Positions 1 to 8,264 of a stretch of 57,200 nt of DNA are shown here, piece by piece. This DNA is from Pseudomonas typographi (GTDB lineage: Bacteria > Pseudomonadota > Gammaproteobacteria > Pseudomonadales > Pseudomonadaceae), in contig NZ_JAAOCA010000038.1 of assembly GCF_014694385.1 (NCBI RefSeq), positions 1 through 57,200 on the forward strand, read 5' to 3'. A model generated the notes under the pieces. The model saw nothing but the letters and a program-made list of their open reading frames with translations, ran no database searches and was not told the DNA's origin. Within the stretch, counting starts at the first letter, position 1, and every line of letters starts with the position of its first letter. The position numbers and the translations under genes were made by a program.

Positions 1-85
1 TTCGGGTAAGAGCTTCGTTGGCGCATGGGAATCCTGGCGATAAGGGTGATCGCGTCCGCTAAAAAATAGACGGACAACATCGCCC

Positions 86-637
86 TTAATGCTGGAGTTC
101 GGTAGGTGTGTTCACCGGGCGCTTACGATTGACCGAGAGCCCGATTGGAATGTCTGCCAGCGAAAACTCATTACCGGCAACGTAAGCACCGGTCGCTTCG
201 AGCTGCCGGTTCAATATCTGCATATGCCTGGCCCACTCTACGCACCCTGCGGCGAGCGCTTGGCTGTCCTGATGAGAGGGTGAATGCCTGGCCAACGACA
301 TAAAGGGGTAAATCCAAGACCTATTGAGATCTGAGGCTTGCCAATCGATCCATTGATCAACCCCTGCCCTCGCTCTGGCGTCAATCGGGTAGAGGGCCGC
401 CTCGCCGTAGCATAGCGCGAGGTAACGGATGATAGCGTTCGACTCCCAGAGGGTGAAGTCGCCATCCTGGATCACCGGCACCATAGCGTTCGGGTTCAGC
501 GCCAGGAATTCGGGTACGTCGGTTGGTTTGAAACCAGCGCCCCAATCCTCGCGCTCGAAAGGAACGTCGATTTCAGCACAGGCCCACAAGACCTTTCGCA
601 CATTGATTGACGACGCCCTGCCCAGTATCCGTAGCAT
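86..637 (-). pseudogene. Glutathione S-transferase, 3'-damaged
   Basis: The product starts with a thioredoxin-like GSH-binding domain (SSINVRKVLW near residue 8, then NPNAMVPVI and the ESNAIIRYL loop that binds the gamma-glutamyl group). It continues into the alpha-helical domain as far as FSLADIPIGLSVNR. The family normally goes on with about 30 more residues (a WY..P..RP type helix). Here the frame turns into a short unrelated tail, RKRPVNTPTELQH, and stops at 183 residues. The ATG at 637 is chosen because AAGGACGAAGGA precedes it and because the family starts there; the upstream in-frame extension has no GST similarity. The sequence upstream of base 86 carries no recognisable GST end in another frame, so a recombination junction is more likely than a point frameshift. 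Activity is doubtful. Confidence 0.75.
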
Positions 638-826
638 TCCTTCGTCCTTGGCTTGGAATAGGGGTAAATCGTCTCCGGCGCTATTGGGATAGTCAAGGGA
701 ATCTAACTGCGTAGGCTGATCGCAGGCCAATGCCGCCTACCGGTGATGCGTTTGCTACAAATCCCAACCCCATCAATTTGCTTGAGATCAGGGTTTGGCA
801 TGAGCTCCCGCCAACCGGCCTCCCTT

Positions 827-1708
827 TCAACCCGTCACCACCGCCTTGCCCTTCCCCTGCGGGCGAACCCCCAGCAGCGAAGCCACCACGATCAGCACGC
901 CGCCACACCAAGCCAGGGGTGTGAGCTGCTCGTTGAGCCAGAGCACCGCAAAGCACGCGCCGAACAACGGCTCGGAGCCCATCAACAACGAAGCGCGGGT
1001 AGGGCTGGTGTGTTTCAGGGCATGGTTCTGGGCGAAAAAGGCGAACAGCGTGCAGAACAGCACCAGATACGCCGAGGCCGCCCAGAACGACAGCTCTGTA
1101 GGCAACGCCGGTATGCTGCCTGCGGTCAACAACAGTATGAACAGGCTGCCGAAGCCGACCACGCCCACCTGCACCGCCGTCAGGGCCAGGGCTGGAACCT
1201 GTGCGTTCTGCATCAGGCGCTTGGTGGAGCACACCATGAACGCCCGCAACACCGCCGCCAGGATCATCAGCCAGTCACCGCGGTTCATATCCACCCCCGA
1301 GGTGCCGGTCAACAGCATCGCGCCCAGCAGCGACAGGCAGGCGATGGCGATGGCCTCCCCCGTCGGCCGTTGGCGAAACACTGCCCACTCCACCAGTGGC
1401 GTTAACACAACGCACAAGCTGATGAGGAACGCCGCATTGCTGGCACTGGTTTGCGCTACCCCGTAAGTCTCGGCGAGGAAAATACCCAGCAGGATGCAGC
1501 CCAAGGCAAGGCCCGGCGGCACGGCGGTTTTCAGGTGGCCACGCAGAAACGGCAGCAGCAGCACAAAGGTCATGATGAAGCGCACGCACAGAAAACCCAT
1601 AACCGGGTAGAACACCAGGGCGCCTTTGGCCACCCCATAACTGGTGCCCCAGATAAAGGCCACCAGCAGCAACATCACCTCGGCGATACGGGTTTTCGAC
1701 AGCAGCAT
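827..1708 (-). CDS. DMT-family (EamA) inner-membrane exporter
   Basis: The 293-residue product is almost wholly hydrophobic, with about ten predicted membrane helices in two EamA repeats: the first from VMLLLVAFIWGTSYG, the second from WLMILAAVLRAF. This is the architecture of the drug/metabolite transporter superfamily. It is the last gene of a leftward three-gene operon, starting 2 nt after the stop of the 2-oxoglutarate dioxygenase gene. In Bacillus thuringiensis an RhtA-like DMT transporter is encoded beside the isoleucine dioxygenase gene, so export of the modified amino acid made by the two upstream enzymes is the likely job. The substrate is inferred. Confidence 0.88.
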   Translation of the reverse strand: MLLSKTRIAEVMLLLVAFIWGTSYGVAKGALVFYPVMGFLCVRFIMTFVLLLPFLRGHLKTAVPPGLALGCILLGIFLAETYGVAQTSASNAAFLISLCVVLTPLVEWAVFRQRPTGEAIAIACLSLLGAMLLTGTSGVDMNRGDWLMILAAVLRAFMVCSTKRLMQNAQVPALALTAVQVGVVGFGSLFILLLTAGSIPALPTELSFWAASAYLVLFCTLFAFFAQNHALKHTSPTRASLLMGSEPLFGACFAVLWLNEQLTPLAWCGGVLIVVASLLGVRPQGKGKAVVTG

Positions 1709-1710
1709 GT

Positions 1711-2460
1711 TTATACGCCCTTACGGGTGAAAGCGATCACCAAGGCATCACGGTAGCCCTGCCGACCGATTTCCTGACAGTTGATAGGGGACACTTCATG
1801 CATGATCTGCCGGTCATCGCCCATGATCACGTCCAGCCCGTTGGCCAGGGTGACTTCGCAGAGCGTCTTGTTCAGCAGGGTGGACACCCGTGTGGTGCCG
1901 CCGGTAATGCCGGTTCGGCGAACCAGCATCATCACGATGTAATCGACGCCGTCGCGGTGCCGCCCTTCGGGGGTCGGCTTGCCCTGTTCGAACTCGTTGG
2001 TGACGATGCGATAAGGGTGCAGGCGGATGTTCCAGTCACAGGTGGCCCCCTCGACGCGATCGAAAACCCGCGCGATGCCCGCCAGCAGGGCGATGAACAA
2101 CGGGTGTTCGACCATCCCGTCCTCCAGCGGCAAAAAGTGCCGGGCCACGCCGCCGTTCAACGTGTTGATGTAGGTGGCCTGCTCGTAAGCCGCGTGGGGC
2201 AATTTATGCAGGGCACCACCGACCTTGAAGTCGAATTCACTGTAGCGGCGGTAGCGGTAGGTGCCCTGGTCGGCCATGTATTCATCCAGGGCCAGGTTCT
2301 CCCAGTAGCGGCTGAAATCTTCCCAACTGTCGGGGTCGAGATTCAAGCGCTGGGCCATACCCTGGCCGTCACGGTAGGCCCAGCCTTGCTTGCTGATGTC
2401 GTCGCTGATCGACGTTACCGCATGCGCATCCAGCACGATCTCGGTACAGGCAACGGTCAT
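1711..2460 (-). CDS. Fe(II)/2-oxoglutarate dioxygenase, isoleucine-dioxygenase-like
   Basis: The 249-residue protein fits the 2OG-Fe dioxygenase family that includes L-isoleucine 4-hydroxylase. The iron-binding facial triad is visible as H168-x-D170 (HRDGVD) and H221 (IMHEV), and R237 is placed to hold the 2-oxoglutarate carboxylate. The family hydroxylates free aliphatic amino acids, using O2 and releasing CO2 and succinate. The ATG overlaps the stop of the upstream ArgG-like gene by 4 bp (ATGA), and the exporter gene follows after 2 nt, so the three are translationally coupled. The substrate may be a free amino acid or the product of the ArgG-like enzyme; the sequence does not decide this. 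Confidence 0.85.
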   Translation of the reverse strand: MTVACTEIVLDAHAVTSISDDISKQGWAYRDGQGMAQRLNLDPDSWEDFSRYWENLALDEYMADQGTYRYRRYSEFDFKVGGALHKLPHAAYEQATYINTLNGGVARHFLPLEDGMVEHPLFIALLAGIARVFDRVEGATCDWNIRLHPYRIVTNEFEQGKPTPEGRHRDGVDYIVMMLVRRTGITGGTTRVSTLLNKTLCEVTLANGLDVIMGDDRQIMHEVSPINCQEIGRQGYRDALVIAFTRKGV

Positions 2461-3695
2461 GGGTTCACCCCTTCGGCTAACACGCCGCTGCGCACTGAAC
2501 GGCGCGTGTGCTGCTCGGCCAAGGTGCGGCTACCGCGCTCCCTGGCAATGGCTTTTTCCCACCCGTCTCGGTCGGTGAGGTACAACGCCGACGGCGCCTT
2601 GATCGCCGCTAACTGGGCGCAGCCTTGGCTCAACTGCAAGGTGACCTTGCCGCTCACCGCCTTGGCCGTGGCGGCGACGAAGGCACTGGCGGCCCCATGC
2701 AAGGCACCGAACCAGCGCCCCTCTATAGCCTCGCGTACCCACAACTGCTCGATGGCGATTTTCTCGCGGATCAACTCGGCATCCAGCACGGCGGTTTCCA
2801 GGGTCCGGTAGGCCAATAACAGCACTGCAGCCGCCGGCGCCTCGCGCACTTCCAGCACTTTTTCGCCGCCTTCCAAGTGTTCGAGCCCGCTGTAGCGGCC
2901 GATCTGGAAGCTACCCGCCAGATGGTTAACCTGATGGATAAGCTCGATCAGCGGCAAAATCTGCCTGTTCAAGGCGAAGGGGCGGCCCTCACGAAACTCG
3001 ATCTCCAATTGGTCGTGATCGCGAGCCTGATGGGCGCGCGTCCATGAATAAATGTCTTCTGAAACGCTGAAGTTTTCCGGGTTATCCAGGCAGCCCGACT
3101 CATATTCCCGCACCCAGAGGTTGGCGTCGCCGCTCATGCCACGGGATTGAAAACCGCAAAGGCCGGCTTCATTCAGTTCGGCGATTTTTTCTTCGCGGCT
3201 CAGCGCTGAATATTCATAGGGGCTGCCGGTGAAACCGGTATAGCCCAATTGCTTGATCGCGCCGTTCAAGCGCCGCAGGCTGTTCTGCGATTGGTTGGCC
3301 GTGTGCAACAGCGCGCCGCAACCCAACCTATGGGCTGCGGCGACGGCGAAGCGAGCAATGATCGGCCGCGACAAGGATGAACTGATTGGGTACTGCCCGA
3401 GGTATTGGGCATGAGCCTGGATGGCCGGTAACACCGCGTCTTCGACGAAGGCCGAGCGGCCATCAACCACCTTCAACGTGGCCCCGAAGAAGTTTGTGAT
3501 GCGCGCCAGTTCCGCGTAATCTGCGCCTTCGCCCAGGTCTACCGCCAGTGCCGTGACCTTGCAGTCGAGCTTCGACAATTGGTACAGCAGATAACTGCTG
3601 TCTAGGCCCCCGCTGAACAACGTCAGAATATGGGGCGTGCGTTGGGCGATAAAGGCCAGGTCTTCCAGGCTTCGAACATCCATTTCGCGGGTCAT
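2457..3695 (-). CDS. Argininosuccinate-synthase-like ATP-pyrophosphatase, divergent
   Basis: The 412-residue protein carries the PP-loop SGGLDSS (residues 28-34). Along its whole length it follows the argininosuccinate synthase plan: YPISSSLSRPIIA near 102, SREEKIAELNEAGL, an ENLWGR-like NLWVREYESG, REAPAAAVLLLAYRTLE and the C-terminal LWF...A multimerisation region. ArgG adenylates the ureido oxygen of citrulline and lets aspartate displace AMP. Here the loop that reads HG-T-GKGNDQ-R in ArgG is HTANQSQNS (131-139), so the aspartate-binding Asp is Ser and the Thr is Asn. A different amine or ureido-type substrate is therefore likely. ATG 3695 is chosen because CAGGAGA precedes it by about 10 nt; the longer frame to 3767 lacks a Shine-Dalgarno site. 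First gene of the operon, divergent from a LysR gene. It is probably not the housekeeping argG. Confidence 0.85.
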   Translation of the reverse strand: MTREMDVRSLEDLAFIAQRTPHILTLFSGGLDSSYLLYQLSKLDCKVTALAVDLGEGADYAELARITNFFGATLKVVDGRSAFVEDAVLPAIQAHAQYLGQYPISSSLSRPIIARFAVAAAHRLGCGALLHTANQSQNSLRRLNGAIKQLGYTGFTGSPYEYSALSREEKIAELNEAGLCGFQSRGMSGDANLWVREYESGCLDNPENFSVSEDIYSWTRAHQARDHDQLEIEFREGRPFALNRQILPLIELIHQVNHLAGSFQIGRYSGLEHLEGGEKVLEVREAPAAAVLLLAYRTLETAVLDAELIREKIAIEQLWVREAIEGRWFGALHGAASAFVAATAKAVSGKVTLQLSQGCAQLAAIKAPSALYLTDRDGWEKAIARERGSRTLAEQHTRRSVRSGVLAEGVNP

Positions 3696-3799
3696 GCGGC
3701 GCGGTCTCCTGAGTCGAGTGAGCGGGACGTTCCTGTCCGGCGCCGGGATTATCGACGGCCCCGCCATCGGCTATTAGCCCACCTTTCAGGACAACAGTT

Positions 3800-4735
3800 T
3801 TGCGCCACGAGAACGAATCAACCAGTCGGCTGATGCCGTACATGTCGGTATTTGTGAAGGTGGTAGAGTTAGGCAGTTTCTCCGCCGCAGCCGAACAGTT
3901 GGGGCTAACGGCCTCGGCGGTCAGCCGGCAAATGGCGAACTTGGAAAGTGCCCTGAGCGTCAAACTGTTGGAACGCACCACCCGTAAGTTGCGCCTGACC
4001 GAAGTGGGCGCCGAAGTGTTCGCCCGCTGCCAGGATATGGTCGAAGCGGCACGCGCCGTCCAGGAAATCGCCCAGCGCTTCGTCAGCAGCCCCCAGGGCC
4101 TGGTCAAGCTCAGCGTACCCAAGGCCTTCGGCAAACGCATCATCAGCCCGCTGGTGCCGGAATTCTTGCGCCTGTATCCGCAAGTCGACGTGCAACTGAT
4201 ATTGAACGACCAGCCGAACGACCTGATCAGTGATGACTTGGACCTGTTGATCCGCATCACCGACACCCCACCGCTGGGGCTGGCCGCCCGGCCGCTGCTG
4301 GATGTGTATCACGTGTTGTGTGCCAGCGAGCATTACTTGGCGCAGGCGGGCACGCCATTACACCCCGAAGACTTGAGCCACCACAGCTGCATTTACCTGG
4401 GCGAAACCCCAGGCGATAACCGCTGGCAACTCAGGCATGCGCACAGTGGCGAAAAAATCACGGTGAGCGTTAAAGGGCGCATGGTCAGCAACCACAGCGA
4501 AGTCCGCCTGGAGGCGGTGCTCGCCCACCTGGGCGTGGGTTGCCTGCCGTTTTTCACCGCCGCCGAGGCCCTGGCCAACCAGCAGATCGTCGAAGTGCTG
4601 AGCGATTGGCGGTACGAGACGACCTATCATGGCAAGGCGTGGATCCTGTACCCGCCGAACCGCTACCTGCCGCCCAAGTGCCGGGCGCTGATCGACTATT
4701 TGGCGAGCAAGCTCAGCCAGGCTACCGCACCATAG
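3800..4735 (+). CDS. LysR-family regulator, divergent from the ArgG-like operon
   Basis: The N-terminal winged helix-turn-helix is clear (FSAAAEQLGLTASAVSRQMANLESAL), followed by the two-lobed periplasmic-binding-like effector domain. Length is 311 residues from the TTG at 3800, which has AGGA 8 nt upstream. The ATG at 3833 would give the more usual LysR N-terminus and is a real alternative. The 104-bp gap to the ArgG-like gene must hold both promoters, so this protein very probably controls that operon. The effector may be the operon's substrate or product; this is inferred. Confidence 0.85.
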   Translation: MRHENESTSRLMPYMSVFVKVVELGSFSAAAEQLGLTASAVSRQMANLESALSVKLLERTTRKLRLTEVGAEVFARCQDMVEAARAVQEIAQRFVSSPQGLVKLSVPKAFGKRIISPLVPEFLRLYPQVDVQLILNDQPNDLISDDLDLLIRITDTPPLGLAARPLLDVYHVLCASEHYLAQAGTPLHPEDLSHHSCIYLGETPGDNRWQLRHAHSGEKITVSVKGRMVSNHSEVRLEAVLAHLGVGCLPFFTAAEALANQQIVEVLSDWRYETTYHGKAWILYPPNRYLPPKCRALIDYLASKLSQATAP

Positions 4736-5035
4736 CCCACGGCCCTGCGCGAAATGGCATTGGCGTTTACCGTTCCCCACCTCGCCGCGCATCGGCGGCC
4801 CTACCCGCTGAGATCAAGGCGCGTCAGCACCCCATCGCGTTGGCAGGCGCTTGTTTTATGCCCGCGAATTCGTGTTATGGCGGCTGTGCGTAGGCGACAC
4901 ACGTGTCTGCCGATTTCCTTGATTCCCGGTTCGCCAACCCGCGTATAGCGGCCACCCTTCGGTTGGCGCGTCGCTGCCGTGGCACAACCCCGCCCGGCGC
5001 TATAAGATGGCAGCTTTACACGCCACGGGTGCAGC
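4736..5035. other. Intergenic stretch, no gene recognised
   Basis: 300 bp between the LysR gene and the HNH gene. Neither strand gives an ORF with family resemblance or a good ribosome-binding site. Short GC-rich inverted matches occur, for example around 4945-4985, but none is a convincing terminator. The promoter of the HNH gene should lie at the right end. Confidence 0.5.
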
Positions 5036-5392
5036 ATGGCCACCGACACTTCGAAGCTGGATCGAATCCTTGCCGAAAACCAACGCGAGCGCGAACGCGG
5101 CTACCGCGATAAAGCCCTCAAGATGTACCCCCACGTGTGCGGCCGCTGCGCCCGCGAATTCTCCGGCAAGCGCCTGAGCGAACTGACGGTGCACCACCGC
5201 GACCATAACCACGACAACAATCCCCAAGACGGTTCCAACTGGGAACTGCTATGCCTGTATTGCCACGACAATGAGCATGCTCGCTACACCGACCAGCAGT
5301 ACTTCGCCGAGGGCTCGCTGAGCACGCCGTCGGTCGCCAAGGCCACCCATAACCCCTTCGCCGCGCTGGCCGGGATGATGAAAAAAGACTGA
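5036..5392 (+). CDS. yajD: HNH nuclease, YajD family
   Basis: The 118-residue protein has a compact HNH/beta-beta-alpha-metal fold with a structural zinc site. The CxxC pairs are at 35/38 and 73/76, the catalytic segment is HHRDHNHD (53-60), N68 lies in GSNWELL, and H77 and H81 lie in CHDNEH. Both length and order match the small housekeeping YajD-like proteins of gammaproteobacteria, whose in vivo target is not established. It stands alone between two unrelated regulator-exporter pairs. Confidence 0.85.
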   Translation: MATDTSKLDRILAENQRERERGYRDKALKMYPHVCGRCAREFSGKRLSELTVHHRDHNHDNNPQDGSNWELLCLYCHDNEHARYTDQQYFAEGSLSTPSVAKATHNPFAALAGMMKKD

Positions 5393-5582
5393 GCTGCGGA
5401 CTTTCGAACCGCGCCGGTCCCGTTTCCACCTACCGCCGGTATCCGCGTGCGGCGTGAACCGCCCTGTCCCTTACAGGGGAAAGCCGTGCTTGAAGGGTTG
5501 CCGCCAGGCGCTGCACAAACCTTCTAGCCCCAGGCCGCCAACTGTGGGTTACTGGAGCCCGCCCACCTCTGTGTTCTAAGCC

Positions 5583-6422
5583 ATGAGTAACTGGATCAAC
5601 CTCACCCGCGACCCGGAAACCGACATCGAAACCTTGCATGCGCATTTCGCCGGGCACGCGCATGCCTATGACCCACACTGGCACGACAGCTACCTGATTG
5701 GCATTACCGAGCAAGGCGTGCAACGCTTCAACAGCCGTAGGGCGCGGTATGACAGCACCCCGGGGAAGGTATTCATGCTGGAGCCTGGGGACATCCATGA
5801 CGGCGATGCGCCAAGCCCAGACGGCTTTACCTATCGCATGCTGTACCTGCAGCCCGCCTGGCTGGACCGGGCGCTGGGCGAGCTGCACACGGACACCGCC
5901 TGGGGTGGGTTGCCGGGCATCGGCCGGGTGCTCAACGACGACCCCGCACTGGCCCGTGCGACCCTGTTCGCGTTCAACGCACTGCATCAGCAAGACGTAC
6001 GCATGGTGCGAGAGGCAGCCCTGGACACCTTGCTGGAACGGCTGGCGGCCCATTTACACCGGCGGCCGCAGCAACCGGCCACGCTTCGCGCGCCCTCGAT
6101 AGCCCGGCAGGCAAGGGATTACCTGGTGGCCTACCATGAGCACGACATCAGCCTGCACACCCTGGCCCAGGCCTGTGGCACCGACCGTTTTCGCTTGACG
6201 CGTGAGTTCAAGGCCGCCTATGGCCTCGCGCCGCATGCCTGGTTGATCCAACTGCGCCTCAACCGTAGCCGCCAACTGCTCGCCGCCGGTGTGCAACCGG
6301 TGGACGTCGCAGGCAGGCTTGGCTTTGCCGACCAAAGCCACCTCGGTCGTTGGTTCCTGCGCGCCTACGGGATTACACCCGGTGCTTACCAGCAGCGTGC
6401 CGTTGGCACAGCCAGGCGCTGA
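5583..6422 (+). CDS. AraC-family regulator with cupin sensor domain
   Basis: The N-terminal half (to about residue 170) is an AraC-type cupin: HWHDSYLIGITEQGVQRF, then a VFMLEPGDIHDG turn. The C-terminal half has the two helix-turn-helix motifs (ISLHTLAQACGTDRFRLTREF and DVAGRLGFADQSHLGRWF, then GITPGAYQQ). 279 residues is normal for the family. The LysE-type exporter gene begins 68 nt downstream on the same strand, the common arrangement in which the AraC protein senses an amino acid and induces its exporter. Confidence 0.88.
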   Translation: MSNWINLTRDPETDIETLHAHFAGHAHAYDPHWHDSYLIGITEQGVQRFNSRRARYDSTPGKVFMLEPGDIHDGDAPSPDGFTYRMLYLQPAWLDRALGELHTDTAWGGLPGIGRVLNDDPALARATLFAFNALHQQDVRMVREAALDTLLERLAAHLHRRPQQPATLRAPSIARQARDYLVAYHEHDISLHTLAQACGTDRFRLTREFKAAYGLAPHAWLIQLRLNRSRQLLAAGVQPVDVAGRLGFADQSHLGRWFLRAYGITPGAYQQRAVGTARR

Positions 6423-6490
6423 ACAAACGTTCAAGACCGCCCCCCCGCAAAACCCCCACAGTACGCCCTTATTTCTTTCAGGGCAGTGCC

Positions 6491-7069
6491 ATGCTTGCGT
6501 TCATCCTCTTTGCCTTTGTTGCCTCTATCACCCCAGGCCCCACCAACCTGATCGTGCTCAGCACCAGTGCCAGGCGCGGCTGGCGGCCGTGCATGCCGAT
6601 TATCCTCGGCGCTTGCGCGGGGGCCGCTTGCTTGGTATGGGTAGCCGGCACCGGTGCCAGTACCCTGCTGCTTCCCGGCCTACGCCCGTGGGCCAACGGT
6701 GCTGGGCTGTGCTGGACGCTTTGGCTCGCCTGGCAGATTTTCAACGCCCCGGTCACCCAAATAACCCCCGCGGCGGGGACGGAGAAACCGGAGTTGGGCC
6801 TGGTAGGCGCGGCCCTGTTGCAATGGGTGAACCCAAAATCGTGGTTGATGGCCATGGCAGTCATCGGCGTGTTCACTGCCCAAGGTCAACGCCTTAACAT
6901 GCTGTGCCTAGTGTTCTTCTTGGTGTCTCTCCCCTGCATGGGAACCTGGGCGCTGCTGGGCCGGGGTACTGCCCGATGGCTCAGTAGCCCTACGCAAATG
7001 CGCTGGCTTAACCGCGCCCTGGCGGTACTGCTGGTGCTTTCATCTGCCGCCGCGCTCTTACACACGTGA
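6491..7069 (+). CDS. LysE/RhtB-family amino-acid exporter
   Basis: The 192-residue, six-helix membrane protein opens with the family signature SITPGPTNLIVLSTSARRG and carries the mid-protein QWVNPKSWLMA motif typical of LysE/RhtB exporters. The ATG at 6491 is chosen because the conserved N-terminus begins there and AGGGCAG precedes it; the longer open frame back to 6350 overlaps the AraC gene and is not family-like. The exported substrate cannot be read from sequence; amino acids or their derivatives are usual. Confidence 0.87.
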   Translation: MLAFILFAFVASITPGPTNLIVLSTSARRGWRPCMPIILGACAGAACLVWVAGTGASTLLLPGLRPWANGAGLCWTLWLAWQIFNAPVTQITPAAGTEKPELGLVGAALLQWVNPKSWLMAMAVIGVFTAQGQRLNMLCLVFFLVSLPCMGTWALLGRGTARWLSSPTQMRWLNRALAVLLVLSSAAALLHT

Positions 7070-7433
7070 TGCGCCCCCCTCAATGCGCCGATCCGGCAGG
7101 GCGGTGGCTTTGCTAGGGTGCATCGACTTGTTGAATCCGCCGCCAGAAGCAGCCATTTCCGGCCCAGTGCGCCACGCTTTTGGGCTGGTAATGCCATACC
7201 CAGAGTTGCCTACTGCCGCAACCTCCTCGATGAACCGCAGCACTACACTGCTCACATCCGGCAGTACTGGCACATACACAGCAAATCCGACGAACGACGC
7301 CGCCTTTGAAAGATTGACGATATTATTTTGATATCACTTTCGGTAGCCTCGGATCCTGTATCAGGGCAGGTATAAAGGGTCAAGCGCATCCCCGGTGTGA
7401 TCGACCTGAGCCAATACAAGCAGACCTCGTGGC
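7070..7433. other. Intergenic stretch with a diverged copy of a 23-nt repeat
   Basis: 364 bp with no complete gene. Bases 7119-7138 read TGCATCGACTTGTTGAATCC. This matches the first 20 nt of the repeat at 46254-46276 except for two central bases. From 7376 an open frame of 56 codons runs to 7546 with protein-like content (VIDLSQYKQTSWHEGYV); it overlaps the next gene in another frame and may be the true upstream part of that gene after a frameshift. Confidence 0.5.
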
Positions 7434-8156
7434 ATGAAGGTTATGTGGACCGTGACGTCAGCGCGCTCAAGGCACAATACGGGATTGACCGTTTTGCTGG
7501 CAGTGACCGCGGCGGCCAGCGCGCAGTCGGGGGCGCTACAGCGTAAGGCGCATGCAGTCGCTGACCTGGACGCCAAGCCGCTGGCCAGTCTGCTGGGTGG
7601 TTTGCCCATGGACACGCAATTGGCGAGCCGTTATCGCCAAGCCGCCCTCCACGCCGGCCTGCCAGAAGGCAGCGGTGCGATGGTGGCGCGCTGGGCCATC
7701 CGCCCACATATTATGCTTAGCGCCGACCGTATGCATTTCGTGCTCAGCAGCCAAGTTCGCCTGGAAGGAATCGCCGGAGGCGCGATGTACAGCGCTCAGA
7801 TCGAGGTGGGTAGCCCGTCACTGCGTCTCTGTGGGAACGACTGCGTCGACAGTGGCGAGTTAGCACAGGCCCAGGTAAACGCAGCCTCGGACGCTTGCGT
7901 GAGCGAAACCATGACGCCGGTGGCGCTAGACCTGCAAGGCGGCGCGAAAGGCACTGAGCCCGAGCGCACGCTGCGTTATGTGCTCAATGGCCAACGGGTG
8001 GCCGAGCGGGGTCGTGTGCTGCCGGCCGGAGTGGGCTACGTCCGCTACCTCGCCGTGAACGGTGCGCTCAAGGCTATGCCCGTGGTACTGGAGCAAGGCG
8101 TAGTCACGGCGACGGCACCTGTAAGCCGTTACTGGCGCGGCCCTTTCGGTGGCTGA
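7434..8156 (+). CDS. Hypothetical protein, possibly frameshifted near its start
   Basis: A 240-residue product that I cannot assign to a family. The first 35 residues include a hydrophobic stretch (GLTVLLAVTAAASA) that could be a signal peptide. The rest is soluble-looking, with beta-rich segments and three cysteines, two of them close together (RLCGNDCVDS). The overlapping frame upstream (7376-7546) looks as coding-like as the first 30 residues here, so the annotated N-terminus may be an artefact of a frameshift around 7500-7545. It stands alone between the LysE gene and the convergent RTX gene. Confidence 0.45.
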   Translation: MKVMWTVTSARSRHNTGLTVLLAVTAAASAQSGALQRKAHAVADLDAKPLASLLGGLPMDTQLASRYRQAALHAGLPEGSGAMVARWAIRPHIMLSADRMHFVLSSQVRLEGIAGGAMYSAQIEVGSPSLRLCGNDCVDSGELAQAQVNAASDACVSETMTPVALDLQGGAKGTEPERTLRYVLNGQRVAERGRVLPAGVGYVRYLAVNGALKAMPVVLEQGVVTATAPVSRYWRGPFGG

Positions 8157-8264
8157 GGGGCTATTGCTCGGCCCCGGCCAGCTTCCTGAAAACGCAGATA
8201 TAGCGGTGCCTACGAAGCCCAAGCGCCGAGATGCTGCCCAGGAGCCTCCCCTGGGCCGTGAGCC

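Noticed and set aside
1798..2811. A 337-codon plus-strand open frame opposite the dioxygenase and ArgG-like genes
   Set aside because: It is the shadow of two genes with clear family motifs on the minus strand; high GC keeps the complementary frame open.
2457..3695. First taken for an asparagine-synthetase-type amidotransferase because of SGGLDSS
   Set aside because: The rest of the protein follows argininosuccinate synthase segment by segment, and there is no glutaminase domain.
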